From contig JAMLGT010000009.1 of the NCBI GenBank assembly GCA_023957755.1, forward strand, positions 1 to 64,000: a DNA stretch of 64,000 nt. Reading direction: 5' to 3'. The first letter of the stretch is position 1. Every line of letters starts with the position of its first letter. The notes beneath the pieces were generated by a model. It made no database searches, was not told the origin of the DNA, and saw nothing but the letters and a program-made list of their open reading frames with translations. The position numbers and the translations under genes were made by a program. This DNA is from Chitinophagaceae bacterium. GTDB taxonomy: Bacteria > Bacteroidota > Bacteroidia > Chitinophagales > Chitinophagaceae. Below are positions 1-9,154 of this stretch, in pieces.

Positions 1-134
1 TTGGGGTAAGAGATAAAGATTTCTTTATGTACAGATTAGCTCGATACTACTCCTAGCACATCAAAATATTAATTAGCCTGATTCAGGTGCCTGAATACAG
101 ACGACTCATTTTATTTATTTTTGGCAAAAAAAGA

Positions 135-1328
135 ATGAGCAGATTTACAGAGTTTAACTTCAGTGGGCATAAAGCATTGGTCAGAGTAGATTTCAATGTG
201 CCGATTAAAGAAGGTAAGATTACAGATGATACGCGCATGAAAGCGGCACTCCCCACAATTCACAAAATTCTGTCAGATGGTGGCAGTGTAATATTGATGT
301 CCCACCTGGGCCGTCCTAAAGGCACGGTGGATGCAAAGTATTCTCTGGAGCAAATAGTGCCTCATCTGAAAGAACTCCTGAAAGGAGTCACTGTATATTT
401 TTCGGCTGATTGTGTGGGTACGCTCGCAGAAGAGAGGGCTGAGTCGCTGAATTCAGGAGAAGTATTGTTGTTGGAAAATCTGCGTTTTCATGCAGAGGAA
501 GAAAAAGGAGATCCCACTTTTGCCGGGCAGTTGAGCAGGCTGGGGGATGTCTATGTGAATGATGCTTTTGGCACTGCGCATCGGGCTCATGCATCCACAG
601 CCATCATTGCATCTGATTTTCCGGTTGGAAAGAAAATGTTCGGGTTGCTGATGGAAGCCGAAGTGTCGAATGCGGAGCGCGTATTGCATGCCGCGGAGAA
701 ACCTTTTACTGCCATTCTGGGTGGAGCTAAAGTGAGTGATAAGATAGAGATAATAGAGAACCTGTTAAATAAAGCAGATAATATCATTGTAGGAGGAGGG
801 ATGACCTACACCTTCTTAAGGAGTCAGGGAAAAAATACGGGTAACAGTCTCTGTGAGGAGGATAAGCTGGATTTGGCTACTGATATACTGAATCGTGCAA
901 AGGAGAAGCATGTAGCTTTCCTGCTTGCACCTGATAGTGTGATCGCAGATTCTTTTAGCAATGATGCAGAAAGGAATATTGTTTCCAATGACGAGATACC
1001 TGAAGGATGGATGGGGCTGGATATCGGGCCGGAAGCCATCCAATTGTTTTCAGATGTAATTGCCGGAAGTAAGACTATTTTATGGAATGGCCCGATGGGC
1101 GTGTTTGAGATGAGTAATTTCCGGGAAGGCACTAAAGCGATTGCTCTGGCCGTAGCATCAGCCACACAGCAGGGGGCTTATAGCCTGGTAGGGGGCGGTG
1201 ACAGTGTAGCGGCTGTAAACCAGTTTGGGCTGGCCGACAAGGTGAGTTATGTTTCTACCGGAGGTGGTGCACTACTTGAATATTTTGAAGGGAAAACCCT
1301 GCCGGGCATTGCAGCAATTCAGGAATAG
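135..1328 (+). CDS. pgk: Phosphoglycerate kinase
   Basis: Glycolytic and gluconeogenic enzyme that transfers phosphate between 1,3-bisphosphoglycerate and ADP in the cytoplasm. The 397-aa product has the usual family length. Visible family motifs are VRVDFNVP near the N terminus, SHLGRPKG in the substrate-binding part, and GPMGVFE and GGGDSVAAV in the nucleotide-binding C-terminal domain. The reading frame is open from 87, but the ATG at 135 (MSRFTEF) matches the normal Pgk N terminus and is preferred. It is followed after about 70 bp by lemA on the same strand. Identity is certain from the motifs; only the start is a choice. Confidence 0.97.
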   Translation: MSRFTEFNFSGHKALVRVDFNVPIKEGKITDDTRMKAALPTIHKILSDGGSVILMSHLGRPKGTVDAKYSLEQIVPHLKELLKGVTVYFSADCVGTLAEERAESLNSGEVLLLENLRFHAEEEKGDPTFAGQLSRLGDVYVNDAFGTAHRAHASTAIIASDFPVGKKMFGLLMEAEVSNAERVLHAAEKPFTAILGGAKVSDKIEIIENLLNKADNIIVGGGMTYTFLRSQGKNTGNSLCEEDKLDLATDILNRAKEKHVAFLLAPDSVIADSFSNDAERNIVSNDEIPEGWMGLDIGPEAIQLFSDVIAGSKTILWNGPMGVFEMSNFREGTKAIALAVASATQQGAYSLVGGGDSVAAVNQFGLADKVSYVSTGGGALLEYFEGKTLPGIAAIQE

Positions 1329-1397
1329 TTAACCTGTTGAAAAAAAGTGAGACCTGAAATTTCAATTACTTTATCTTCACAAAAAAAATAATACGAA

Positions 1398-1988
1398 ATG
1401 AAAAAGAACACACCCTTATTGATAATTCTTGGCCTGGTAGTGATTTTAGGTTTTTGGGGATGCGGAGCATATAACGGACTGGTAACTGCAGATCAGGAAG
1501 TGAAAACAAAGTGGAGTAATGTAGAAACCAACTACCAACGTAGAATGGACTTATACAATAGTGTTATAAAGACTATTGAGGGGTCTGCCAACTTTGAAAA
1601 GAGTACACTCAAAGAAGTGTTGGAGGCAAGATCCAAAGCGACTCAGGTAACTGTCAATACGGATGATCCTGCAAGCCTTGAAAAGTTTCAGAGTGCACAG
1701 GCAGGCTTGTCAGGTGCATTTGGCAGATTGTTGGCGGTAGCAGAAGCGTATCCTGACCTGAAGACCACAACAGCATTCCGTGATTTTCAGACCCAGATTG
1801 AGGGTACCGAGAATAGGATCAATGTTGCGCGGCAGGATTATAACAATTCAGTTAAGCAATATAATCTCAATGTAAAGACTTTCCCCAAGAATATTTTTGC
1901 GGGTATTTTTGGATTCAGGGAGAAAGGATTCTACCAGGCAGACCAGGGTAGTGAAAAGGCACCCGACATCAACTTTGATATTAAGTAA
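1398..1988 (+). CDS. lemA: LemA family membrane protein
   Basis: A 196-aa protein with one N-terminal membrane segment (about residues 6-22) followed by the LemA signature YNGLV near residue 26 and a long helical region, the usual LemA layout. A Cys follows the hydrophobic stretch, but the lipobox is poor. LemA proteins have no settled biochemical role; they commonly occur with TPM-domain proteins, as here. It ends 3 bp before a TPM-domain gene, and a second TPM gene follows, so the three are probably one operon concerned with the cell envelope. That function is inferred from the gene set only. Confidence 0.9.
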   Translation: MKKNTPLLIILGLVVILGFWGCGAYNGLVTADQEVKTKWSNVETNYQRRMDLYNSVIKTIEGSANFEKSTLKEVLEARSKATQVTVNTDDPASLEKFQSAQAGLSGAFGRLLAVAEAYPDLKTTTAFRDFQTQIEGTENRINVARQDYNNSVKQYNLNVKTFPKNIFAGIFGFREKGFYQADQGSEKAPDINFDIK

Positions 1989-1991
1989 ATA

Positions 1992-2447
1992 ATGACTTGG
2001 CTCAGGAAAAGAAAACCACTATTCTCCCCGGCACAGTCTGAGAGAATAGTGGATACTATTCGGGCTGCGGAAAAGCAGACCAGTGGCGAGATACGGCTTT
2101 TCGTGGAGCGTCGTTGCAAGTATGTGGACGCACTCGACCGGGCAAGCAGGGTTTTCTATAACCTTGAGATGGAACAAACCCAACTGAGGAATGGCGTGCT
2201 ATTTTATCTGGCTGTAGAAGATAAACAGTTAGCCGTTTTTGCAGATGAAGGAATTCATAAGGCAGTGGATGCCGATTTCTGGAAAGGAACACTTCACAAA
2301 GTTGTTTCTGAGATTCAGGAGGGCGACATGATTCAGGGGATTTGTGATGGAATAAAAATCATTGGAGAAGCATTGAATACCCATTTCCCATACCAGCCGG
2401 GAGTGGATAAGAATGAGTTGCCCGACGAAATCGTCTTTGGCAATTAG
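1992..2447 (+). CDS. TPM-domain protein, short cytosolic form
   Basis: A 151-aa protein with a TPM (TLP18.3/Psb32/MOLO-1) fold: an opening helix around SERIVDTIRAAEKQTSGEIR, a strand-rich middle with NGVLFYLAVEDKQLAVFADEGIH, and a final helix. No signal peptide or membrane segment is visible. TPM domains have been linked to acid phosphatase activity and photosystem repair in plants; the bacterial role is unsettled. It sits 3 bp after lemA and just before a larger TPM protein, so the set is probably translated together. Confidence 0.85.
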   Translation: MTWLRKRKPLFSPAQSERIVDTIRAAEKQTSGEIRLFVERRCKYVDALDRASRVFYNLEMEQTQLRNGVLFYLAVEDKQLAVFADEGIHKAVDADFWKGTLHKVVSEIQEGDMIQGICDGIKIIGEALNTHFPYQPGVDKNELPDEIVFGN

Positions 2448-2459
2448 ACTATGACAAAC

Positions 2460-3257
2460 ATGAAGCATTATCTTCTACTAATCATAAGTATCTTCTACTG
2501 GCTAGGCTTGTCTGCCCAGAAGATAGAGGCGCGCCCAAATCCTCCTCAGGCTGTTAACGATTTTGCACAGATGCTGGCGCCCTTTCAGAAGGATGCTTTG
2601 GAACAGAAACTGCGAGCCTATAACGACTCCACCTCATCGGCAATTGTGATCATCACAGTCAATAACCTGGATGGGTATGATATTGCAGAGGTAGCGCTAA
2701 AGTATTTGCGCGATTGGGGAGTGGGGACAAAGGAAAAGAATAATGGGGTGGTCATTCTGGTGGCAAAAGAGGAAAGAAAGGCCAGGATAGAAACAGGTTA
2801 TGGAATGGAAGGCGTGTTGCCGGACATACTCGCGAAACGCATTATAGAGGACGAGATGATTCCCAATTTCAGAAATGATGACTATTACCGCGGATTTGAT
2901 CAGGCAGTAGATGCAATCATTAAAGCGGCTGCCGGTGAATATAAGGCTGAGCCTAAGGATGATAGTGGCGGGGGGGGGCTGGCAATTGTATTTCTGATTA
3001 TCTTTTTTATACTAATGATTCTCTTTATCAGAGGAGGTGGACGTGGAGGCGGTGGCCAGTATATGAGCAGACGCGGATCATCAGGCTGGCTGGATGCACT
3101 TCCGTGGATTCTGCTAAACGATTCAATGGGCCGTGGAAGTAGCCGTGGTGGCGGATTTGGTGGTGGTGGCTTCGGTGGTGGCGGGTTTGGTGGTGGCGGT
3201 TTCGGCGGCTTTGGAGGTGGTAGTGGCGGTGGTGGTGGTGCCAGCGGAGGATGGTAA
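2460..3257 (+). CDS. TPM-domain protein with Gly-rich tail (YgcG-like)
   Basis: A 265-aa protein from the ATG at 2460; an in-frame ATG at 2451 is also possible, but 2460 starts directly with a signal peptide ending LSAQ. The order is signal peptide, TPM domain (about residues 30-155, with IETGYGMEGVLPD and a final helix), one membrane segment near residues 170-190, then a tail made almost only of Gly with Ser, Phe and Arg. That arrangement is typical of YgcG-type TPM proteins anchored in the inner membrane. It is the last gene of the lemA-TPM-TPM set. The function is unknown. Confidence 0.88.
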   Translation: MKHYLLLIISIFYWLGLSAQKIEARPNPPQAVNDFAQMLAPFQKDALEQKLRAYNDSTSSAIVIITVNNLDGYDIAEVALKYLRDWGVGTKEKNNGVVILVAKEERKARIETGYGMEGVLPDILAKRIIEDEMIPNFRNDDYYRGFDQAVDAIIKAAAGEYKAEPKDDSGGGGLAIVFLIIFFILMILFIRGGGRGGGGQYMSRRGSSGWLDALPWILLNDSMGRGSSRGGGFGGGGFGGGGFGGGGFGGFGGGSGGGGGASGGW

Positions 3258-3372
3258 ATGTAATACACAGACGTAAATAGGTGGTTTCCTTTTTTTTTCC
3301 TGGTTTAGCCTTATATAATGAAGAATAAGCACCAACTTGTCTTAAATTCGCCAGCAAAAAAATACCAGGACA

Positions 3373-4746
3373 ATGTTCAAAACAATTATTGAACCATTTA
3401 AGATTAAATCGGTAGAGCCGATTTACATGAGTTCAGAAGAAGAGCGAATTGCTTTAATCAGGAAAGCACACTATAATCCATTTCTCTTACATTCCAGAGA
3501 TGTAATTATCGATCTGCTTACAGATAGTGGCACGTCTGCCATGAGCAGCCAGCAGTGGGCTGGTATTATGGTTGGGGATGAGTCGTATGCGGGAGCTTCC
3601 AGCTTTGAGAAGCTGGAGAAAGAAATTCAGGATCTGACCGGGTATCCGTATGTATTGCCTACCCATCAGGGCAGGGCAGCTGAGCGGATATTGTATAGCT
3701 ATCTGGGAGGAAAGGGGAAGATATTTATCAGCAATACTCATTTTGACACTACCCGTGCCAATATTGAATTCAGCGGTGCTGAAGCAATTGATATACCTAC
3801 TCCTAAAGCCAAAGACCACGAGTCTGAATATCATTTCAAAGGGGATATGGATTTAGAGAAACTGGAGTCGCATCTTAAGCATGATGCCCAAAGGATAGGT
3901 GCAGTAATCCAGACGGTGACCAATAATAGCGGAGGAGGCCAGCCGGTGAGTATGGAAAATACCAGACAGGTATCTGCTTTGTGTAAACAATATGGCGTAT
4001 TGTTTGTAATTGACTGTTGCAGGATTGCAGAGAACTCTTATTTTATCAGACATTTTGAAGAGGGATATGAGAATCATTCTTACCGAGATATAGCCAGAGA
4101 GATGTTTTCTCTTGCCGATGGAGGAGTGATGAGCGCTAAAAAAGATGCACTGGTGAACATTGGAGGATTTCTGGCATTGAAAGATCAGAAATTGGCCGAT
4201 GCGTGTACGAATCTGTTGATTATTACAGAAGGATTTGTTACATACGGTGGCCTAGCAGGAAGAGATATGGAAGCTATTGCAATCGGGCTGAGAGAGGTGT
4301 TTGATGATGATTACCTTACTTACAGAATTACCAGTACCAGGTATCTGGGAGAGCATATCCGCAAAGCTGGCATTCCTGTAATTTATCCTATTGGTGGTCA
4401 TGCTGTGTATGTAGATGCAGGGCTGTTATATCCACATATCCCTGCAAATCAGTATCCCGGCCAGGCGCTGGTGTGCGAGCTGTATAAGAAGGGAGGTATC
4501 CGTGCTGTGGAAATTGGTTCAGTGATGTTTGGCAAGTACGACGATAATCATCAATTAATACCTGCCCCTGTAGAACTGGTGCGGCTGGCTATCCCAAGAC
4601 GTGTATATACACAAAGCCATATTGATTATGTGATTGAGGTTTTTGAGCACATTAAAGATAACTTACACAATGTCAAGGGGATGAAGATTGTGAAAGAGCC
4701 TAAATTCCTGAGACATTTTACTGCCCACTTCGAGGAGATAGCCTGA
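3373..4746 (+). CDS. tnaA: Tryptophanase
   Basis: PLP-dependent beta-eliminating lyase that splits L-tryptophan into indole, pyruvate and ammonia. The 457-aa length is typical. The PLP lysine lies in MSAKKDAL (K257). THQGR, NNSGGGQPVS and YGGLAGRDMEA are shared by tryptophanase and tyrosine phenol-lyase. The substrate call comes from two places: the FDTT motif keeps the Asp (D125) of tryptophanase where tyrosine phenol-lyase has Thr, and GIRAVEIGS has Val where tyrosine phenol-lyase has Arg. It stands alone and is followed by a strong terminator. No TnaC-like leader is visible in the short upstream gap. Confidence 0.94.
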   Translation: MFKTIIEPFKIKSVEPIYMSSEEERIALIRKAHYNPFLLHSRDVIIDLLTDSGTSAMSSQQWAGIMVGDESYAGASSFEKLEKEIQDLTGYPYVLPTHQGRAAERILYSYLGGKGKIFISNTHFDTTRANIEFSGAEAIDIPTPKAKDHESEYHFKGDMDLEKLESHLKHDAQRIGAVIQTVTNNSGGGQPVSMENTRQVSALCKQYGVLFVIDCCRIAENSYFIRHFEEGYENHSYRDIAREMFSLADGGVMSAKKDALVNIGGFLALKDQKLADACTNLLIITEGFVTYGGLAGRDMEAIAIGLREVFDDDYLTYRITSTRYLGEHIRKAGIPVIYPIGGHAVYVDAGLLYPHIPANQYPGQALVCELYKKGGIRAVEIGSVMFGKYDDNHQLIPAPVELVRLAIPRRVYTQSHIDYVIEVFEHIKDNLHNVKGMKIVKEPKFLRHFTAHFEEIA

Positions 4747-4786
4747 GGAAATTATAAGGAAGGCAATTAGTGAATGGGTGATAAAT

Positions 4787-4820
4787 AAAAAAGAGGCTGG
4801 TGGTGCAGCCTCTTTTTTTT
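4787..4820. terminator. Bidirectional intrinsic terminator after tnaA
   Basis: A 7-bp GC-rich stem GAGGCTG/CAGCCTC with loop GTGGTG, flanked by six A on the left and eight T on the right, so that it can end transcripts from either strand. It lies 40 bp past the tnaA stop. The minus-strand reading would end a candidate small RNA starting near 5040. Confidence 0.9.
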
Positions 4821-5042
4821 AATAATTTAATCCTGGGTGTTACTGGTTTTTCAGGTTAAATTTTCTTTGGTTTTCATAAGAGATAACACTGTTTTCAAAG
4901 GATTTGGGTCATTGGTTTTCTCTGGGATAGGTTATATTCTGGTTTTTCTTAGGATTTGTTGTTTTGGTTTCTTCGGATCTTGGTATGTTTTTGGATTCTC
5001 AGCGGGTTTTTTGGGTTCCGGTGAATTTATCAACCGAATCTG
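4821..5042 (-). ncRNA. Candidate CA-rich small RNA with ~25-nt degenerate repeats
   Basis: This 450-bp gap between tnaA and the acylphosphatase gene has no convincing ORF. Read on the minus strand it starts just after a perfect -7 box (TATCTTTG, 5054-5047) and runs into the bidirectional terminator at 4820-4787, giving a transcript of about 250 nt. The sequence is rich in A and C, poor in G, and built from about seven degenerate units with the core GARAAACCA. On the plus strand the matching GGTTTTC cores begin near 4845, 4869, 4891, 4914, 4941, 4966 and 4993, a spacing of 22-27 nt. A small hairpin can form at the 5' end. Expression and function are inferred. Confidence 0.4.
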
Positions 5043-5046
5043 AATA

Positions 5047-5078
5047 CAAAGATATAAGACCCTGCCGGGTGTTTCAAG
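5047..5078 (-). promoter_or_regulatory. Minus-strand promoter for the candidate small RNA
   Basis: On the minus strand TATCTTTG (5054-5047) matches the Bacteroidota -7 consensus TAnnTTTG exactly. A CTTG/TTGA -33-like element lies 19-20 nt upstream. No protein gene starts downstream on this strand, which is why a non-coding transcript is proposed. Confidence 0.45.
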
Positions 5079-5205
5079 AGCATTAGTGCTCGATATTTAG
5101 GTTAATAGAAATACCCATATTATCGTAGATTTACGATATAATCTGAACGCCCTTTTACGGTATCACAGGAACTGATTAATACGAAGTGTTACTAAACTAT
5201 TGATA

Positions 5206-5472
5206 ATGAAAACAGTACATCTTATTATCAGAGGTAAAGTGCAAGGAGTGTATTTTAGGGCGAGTGCGCAAAAAGAGGCAGAAAGGCTTGGCTTAACAGG
5301 CTGGGTGCAGAATATAACTGAAGGTGTGGAAGCAGTAGCCTCAGGCAAAGAGGTGGCTGTAAGCCAATTTGTTGCCTGGTGTCATAAGGGGCCTGCACGT
5401 GCATCCGTATTGGATGTTGTACTTGAGGAAGTGCCCTATACTTCTTTCGATCGTTTCTCAATCAGGAGATAA
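5206..5472 (+). CDS. acyP: Acylphosphatase
   Basis: Small enzyme that hydrolyses acyl phosphates. The 88-aa product has the complete acylphosphatase signature: GKVQGVYFRASA holds the phosphate-binding loop and catalytic Arg, and GLTGWVQNITEGVEA holds the catalytic Asn. The frame extends to a TTG at 5200, but the ATG at 5206 gives the normal N terminus MKTVHLII. It is a single-gene unit ahead of a large outer-membrane receptor. Confidence 0.95.
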   Translation: MKTVHLIIRGKVQGVYFRASAQKEAERLGLTGWVQNITEGVEAVASGKEVAVSQFVAWCHKGPARASVLDVVLEEVPYTSFDRFSIRR

Positions 5473-5604
5473 CATGAAACTTTAAGGCCAATAGCCGTTC
5501 TGGGGAAATTGGAATGAATAATAAAGGTTATGAATACTCGTAATATTAACCTGTTGTTCAAATGTTAAAATAGCTCATTCTTAACCGTTTATCCATTGTT
5601 AACA

Positions 5605-5634
5605 TTTGATGCTGTTTTACGGTAATTACTTTTG
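5605..5634 (+). promoter_or_regulatory. Canonical Bacteroidota promoter
   Basis: TTTG (5605-5608), an 18-nt spacer, then TACTTTTG (5627-5634): both elements match the TTTG / TAnnTTTG consensus of the Bacteroidota primary sigma factor. It lies about 30 bp upstream of the outer-membrane receptor start and supports that start and the phylum assignment. Confidence 0.75.
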
Positions 5635-5664
5635 CAAACTCTTAATTTTTTAAAGTACTACTGA

Positions 5665-8229
5665 ATGAGATATTTACTTGCCGGGATACTGATCTTTTCA
5701 TTTCTGAGCCTTCAGGCACAAATTGATAAGGAGCCATTGCCCGATCCGGATAATAGCACTATAAAAGTATCAACCGGTAAGACACTGATTGGGAAAGTGA
5801 TCGAACTGGGTACAAATAAACCGATAGAGGCAGCCTCTGTCCAGCTTTTTGCGGTGAAGGGGCCCGAGGGGGCAAGTAGGGATTCCTTAATCAGTGTGGT
5901 GCTTACCAAGGCAAACGGAGATTTCAGATTTGAACATATTGAGTTTGATTCAGTGAAGGTGGTGGTTTCTTCAGTTGGTTTTTCACCTGCGACTATTGCT
6001 TCAGTATTTGCCTCCGGGAATGACCAGAGTACACAAAGGCAGGATATCGGCAATGTGATTCTGCCCAGAGAGGCACAGCAGTTACAGGCTGTAGTGGTAA
6101 CCGCAGCTACTCCCAGGATGAAGTTGGGTATCGATAAGAAGGTATTTGATGTGGCGCAGAGTCTTACCTCGAAAGGAGGAACTGCCGAGGACGTGCTGAA
6201 GACGATTCCTTCTGTTTCAGTGGATATTGACGGAAATGTGCAGTTGAGAAGTGGTACCCCCATTATTTATGTAGATGGCCGGCCCACGATACTGACACTG
6301 GATCAGATACCATCAGATAATATTGATAAGATAGAATTGATCACCAATCCTTCGGCGAAGTTTGATGCGAGCAGCGGTAGCGGTATCATCAACGTAATTC
6401 TGAAGAAGGATAAGCGCAGAGGGATGAATGGAATAATATCCCTCAGTGGAGGTACTCCCCAACTGTTCAGAGGCAATGCAAACCTGAATTTAAGACAGGG
6501 GAAACTCAACTTTTTTGTGAGTGGAGGCTATAATACCTCCGAGAGCAAATCGAAGGGTACAAGTGACAGGATTAATAAGGTAAATGGGGTAGTCAATAAC
6601 TATTTCAACCAGCAGTCTGTGAATGAGCGTGAGCGTAATTTCAAATCGGTAAGAGGCGGAATGGATTTCTTTATGGATAATCGTAATACGCTTACTTTCT
6701 CACAGGGATATACACAAGGGAACTTTAATAATAATGAAAGCCAGAAACAGCAATACCTTGATATAAATGAGATGCCTGTTAGGCTCGGCGATCGTAATTC
6801 CAAAGGAGGATTCGAGTTTAAAAGGAATAGTACCCAGTTGCTGTACACTCATAAATTTCCGACAGAAAACGAACAGTTGGATGTTAGCATGAATGTCAAT
6901 TATGGAAAGGCCGGTAACGGAACGGTAATTGTCAATAACTATTACCTTGCTGACGGAACTCCGGATGGCGATCCGCAGCGGGTGGAGAATACCGGATCCA
7001 ATAAGAATAATCAGTGGACTATAAAGGCCGATTATACCAAACCTATTGGCGAGAATAAAAAGATTGAAGCCGGAGCCCGGAGCTTTGTAAATAATTATGA
7101 GAGTCATTTCGGATCGTATGCGGTGCATAATGGCAATATGACTAAATTGCCATTGAGTAATGACTATAAGTACCAGCAGCAGGTACATACAGCCTACTTT
7201 ACGTTTACTAACAGGATAGGTGATTTTGGCTACCAATTGGGCTTAAGAGGTGAATATTCGCACTTTAGCGGCACACTACTTGACAGTGCAAGACATTTTG
7301 GATATACTTATCCGGCTAAGCTGAAAGATATATGGGACGCACTTTTTCCGAGTGTATTCCTCTCTCAGAAGATTGGAGAAAATAGCGAGATTCAGGTTAA
7401 CTATAGCAGGAGAGTACGCCGGCCAGACTTCTGGCAATTGAATCCTTTTATTGATATCAATGATCCTCAGAACATTCAGCAGGGTAACCCTGAACTGCAT
7501 CCGCAGTTCAGAAATTCTTATGAGCTCAACTTTAGTAATTCTTACGGGAATAATAATAATCTGCTCCTGACACTGTATTACAGAAATACTCAGGGCGACA
7601 TCACCCGGTATAGTGATACACTCACTGCAGAACAATATGCTAAGCTGAATAATTCTGCCGTAGATCCCAATGCAATTCTCAACACTTTCATTAATGCCAA
7701 TAGTTCAAACAACTATGGAGTTGAATTTACATTGCAGCAGAATGTAGCAGATGGACTAAATGTAACGCCTTCATTCAGCATGGCATACAGGAAAGTAAAT
7801 GCAAAAGTAAACTCACTTGATTTAAGCAATAACGGATTTAACTGGCAGGCTAAATTGCAGGCTAATTATAAGATAAAGCCTGAAAATGAAAAGTCTGTAT
7901 TCAATAATACTTCATTCCAACTGGACGGCCGGTACAGGTCGCCTAGTGTGATTCCACAGGGAAAACGGCTGGAAACCTATACAATTAATCTGGCTGTGAA
8001 GAAGGATCTGTTTAAGGATAATAAAGGTTCCATTACGCTCGGAGTGAATGATCTGCTTAACCAGAATAAGAATGGTACAATTTATGACACCCCATCATTC
8101 TATCAGGAGAGCTATAGCAGGTGGCAAGTGCGGACTATAAGGTTATCCTTTTCCTACAAATTTGGTGATGCAAACTTCCAATTGTTCAAGAGGGGCAATG
8201 GAGATGATGAAGGAGGTGGATTTAACTAA
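5665..8229 (+). CDS. TonB-dependent-receptor-like outer membrane beta-barrel protein
   Basis: An 854-aa outer-membrane protein. A signal peptide ends at LSLQAQ. Next come a CarboxypepD-regulatory-like domain (about residues 38-125, GKVIELGTNKPIEAASVQL), a plug domain (about 150-255, with GTAEDVLKTIPSVSVD and GTPIIYVDGRP), and a long beta-barrel with the outer membrane protein beta-barrel family style (repeated aromatic strands, NYSRRVRRPDFWQLNPF). No separate SusD partner is adjacent, so the substrate cannot be named. Many members of this subfamily lack a clear TonB box and are of unknown transport role. It has its own promoter and the downstream genes face the other way. Confidence 0.88.
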   Translation: MRYLLAGILIFSFLSLQAQIDKEPLPDPDNSTIKVSTGKTLIGKVIELGTNKPIEAASVQLFAVKGPEGASRDSLISVVLTKANGDFRFEHIEFDSVKVVVSSVGFSPATIASVFASGNDQSTQRQDIGNVILPREAQQLQAVVVTAATPRMKLGIDKKVFDVAQSLTSKGGTAEDVLKTIPSVSVDIDGNVQLRSGTPIIYVDGRPTILTLDQIPSDNIDKIELITNPSAKFDASSGSGIINVILKKDKRRGMNGIISLSGGTPQLFRGNANLNLRQGKLNFFVSGGYNTSESKSKGTSDRINKVNGVVNNYFNQQSVNERERNFKSVRGGMDFFMDNRNTLTFSQGYTQGNFNNNESQKQQYLDINEMPVRLGDRNSKGGFEFKRNSTQLLYTHKFPTENEQLDVSMNVNYGKAGNGTVIVNNYYLADGTPDGDPQRVENTGSNKNNQWTIKADYTKPIGENKKIEAGARSFVNNYESHFGSYAVHNGNMTKLPLSNDYKYQQQVHTAYFTFTNRIGDFGYQLGLRGEYSHFSGTLLDSARHFGYTYPAKLKDIWDALFPSVFLSQKIGENSEIQVNYSRRVRRPDFWQLNPFIDINDPQNIQQGNPELHPQFRNSYELNFSNSYGNNNNLLLTLYYRNTQGDITRYSDTLTAEQYAKLNNSAVDPNAILNTFINANSSNNYGVEFTLQQNVADGLNVTPSFSMAYRKVNAKVNSLDLSNNGFNWQAKLQANYKIKPENEKSVFNNTSFQLDGRYRSPSVIPQGKRLETYTINLAVKKDLFKDNKGSITLGVNDLLNQNKNGTIYDTPSFYQESYSRWQVRTIRLSFSYKFGDANFQLFKRGNGDDEGGGFN

Positions 8230-8247
8230 CGGATTGAGCTACCAGGT

Positions 8248-9150
8248 TTATACTATATAGCAGGTGCCTTCTATTGCAGCTTCGCAATTGGCAAACACTT
8301 GTCTTGCCTCATTTTCAAGTGGGGCCAGGTTTTCGTATCTGCTTGAAAAGTGCCCGATTAATAGTTTTCCGACATTAGCCTTTCTGGCGATGTGAGCAGC
8401 ATCTATGGTGGTGGAGTGGTATCGTGCTCTGGCTCTCTCTTCCTCATCTTTCATATAGGTGGCTTCGTGGTAAATCAGGTCGGCCCCCTCGATATGCTTA
8501 CAGATAGGTTCGTAATAAATGGTGTCTGCGCAGTAGGCGTATTTTCTTCCGGGTTTGGGGTCCAGTGTGAGGGTGACGTTAGGAATTACCTTTCCTTCGG
8601 GTGTTACAAAGTCTTTACCTTCCTGAAGGCGCTCATAGAATTCGTATGGAACATTAAAGTGTTTTACGGCTTCAGCATTTAGTTTGCGGTGGTGTGCTTT
8701 TTCTTCAAAGAGGAATCCATAACATTCTATTTTATGATTTACCTTGAAGCATGAAATGGAAAGATGGTCGTCTTCAAACAACAGCCCTTCTTCTTTCAGT
8801 GTGTGAAAGTAGATTCGGTAGGGCAGCAGCGTGTGTGATGCAGGTAACTGCATGAGCATTATGGGCTCCAGGCCTTCCGGAGAATATACGTGAAGGTCGT
8901 GTTCCCTATTATTCAGACCGAATGAAGTCAGCAGGCCGATCAGCCCAAAATAATGGTCGCCGTGCAGATGCGAAATAAAAATATGATCGATGCGGCTTCT
9001 TTTAATCCTGTATTCGCTCATTTGGAGTTGTGTGCCTTCTCCGCAATCTACCAGGAAGGTATGATTTCGGGTTTGCACTATCTGTGCGGTAGGATGCCTT
9101 CCATGTGCAGGAAGCGCACTATTGTTTCCAAGAATGGTTACGGCAATCAA
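8248..9150 (-). CDS. rnz: Ribonuclease Z
   Basis: Zinc-dependent tRNA 3' processing endonuclease of the metallo-beta-lactamase fold. The 300-aa length fits the short bacterial form. The zinc motif HLHGDH is at about residues 61-66, preceded by DCGEGTQLQMSEYRI. Later ligands lie in YCADT and in HFSSRY near the C terminus. It begins 4 bp after the stop of the STAS-domain gene, so the two are cotranscribed on the minus strand. Confidence 0.95.
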   Translation of the reverse strand: MIAVTILGNNSALPAHGRHPTAQIVQTRNHTFLVDCGEGTQLQMSEYRIKRSRIDHIFISHLHGDHYFGLIGLLTSFGLNNREHDLHVYSPEGLEPIMLMQLPASHTLLPYRIYFHTLKEEGLLFEDDHLSISCFKVNHKIECYGFLFEEKAHHRKLNAEAVKHFNVPYEFYERLQEGKDFVTPEGKVIPNVTLTLDPKPGRKYAYCADTIYYEPICKHIEGADLIYHEATYMKDEEERARARYHSTTIDAAHIARKANVGKLLIGHFSSRYENLAPLENEARQVFANCEAAIEGTCYIV

Positions 9151-9154
9151 TTCT

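Noticed and set aside
2900-3357. Minus-strand Pro-rich and His-rich frames
   Set aside because: Antisense shadows of the Gly-rich tail of the TPM protein.
3373-4746. Tyrosine phenol-lyase as the product
   Set aside because: The Asp of FDTT and the Val of GIRAVEIGS are the tryptophanase residues; tyrosine phenol-lyase has Thr and Arg there.
4837-5043. 68-codon plus-strand frame rich in Phe and Gly
   Set aside because: Low-complexity translation of the GGTTTTC-type repeats right after a terminator; no family or start signal. The minus-strand small RNA reading explains the region better.
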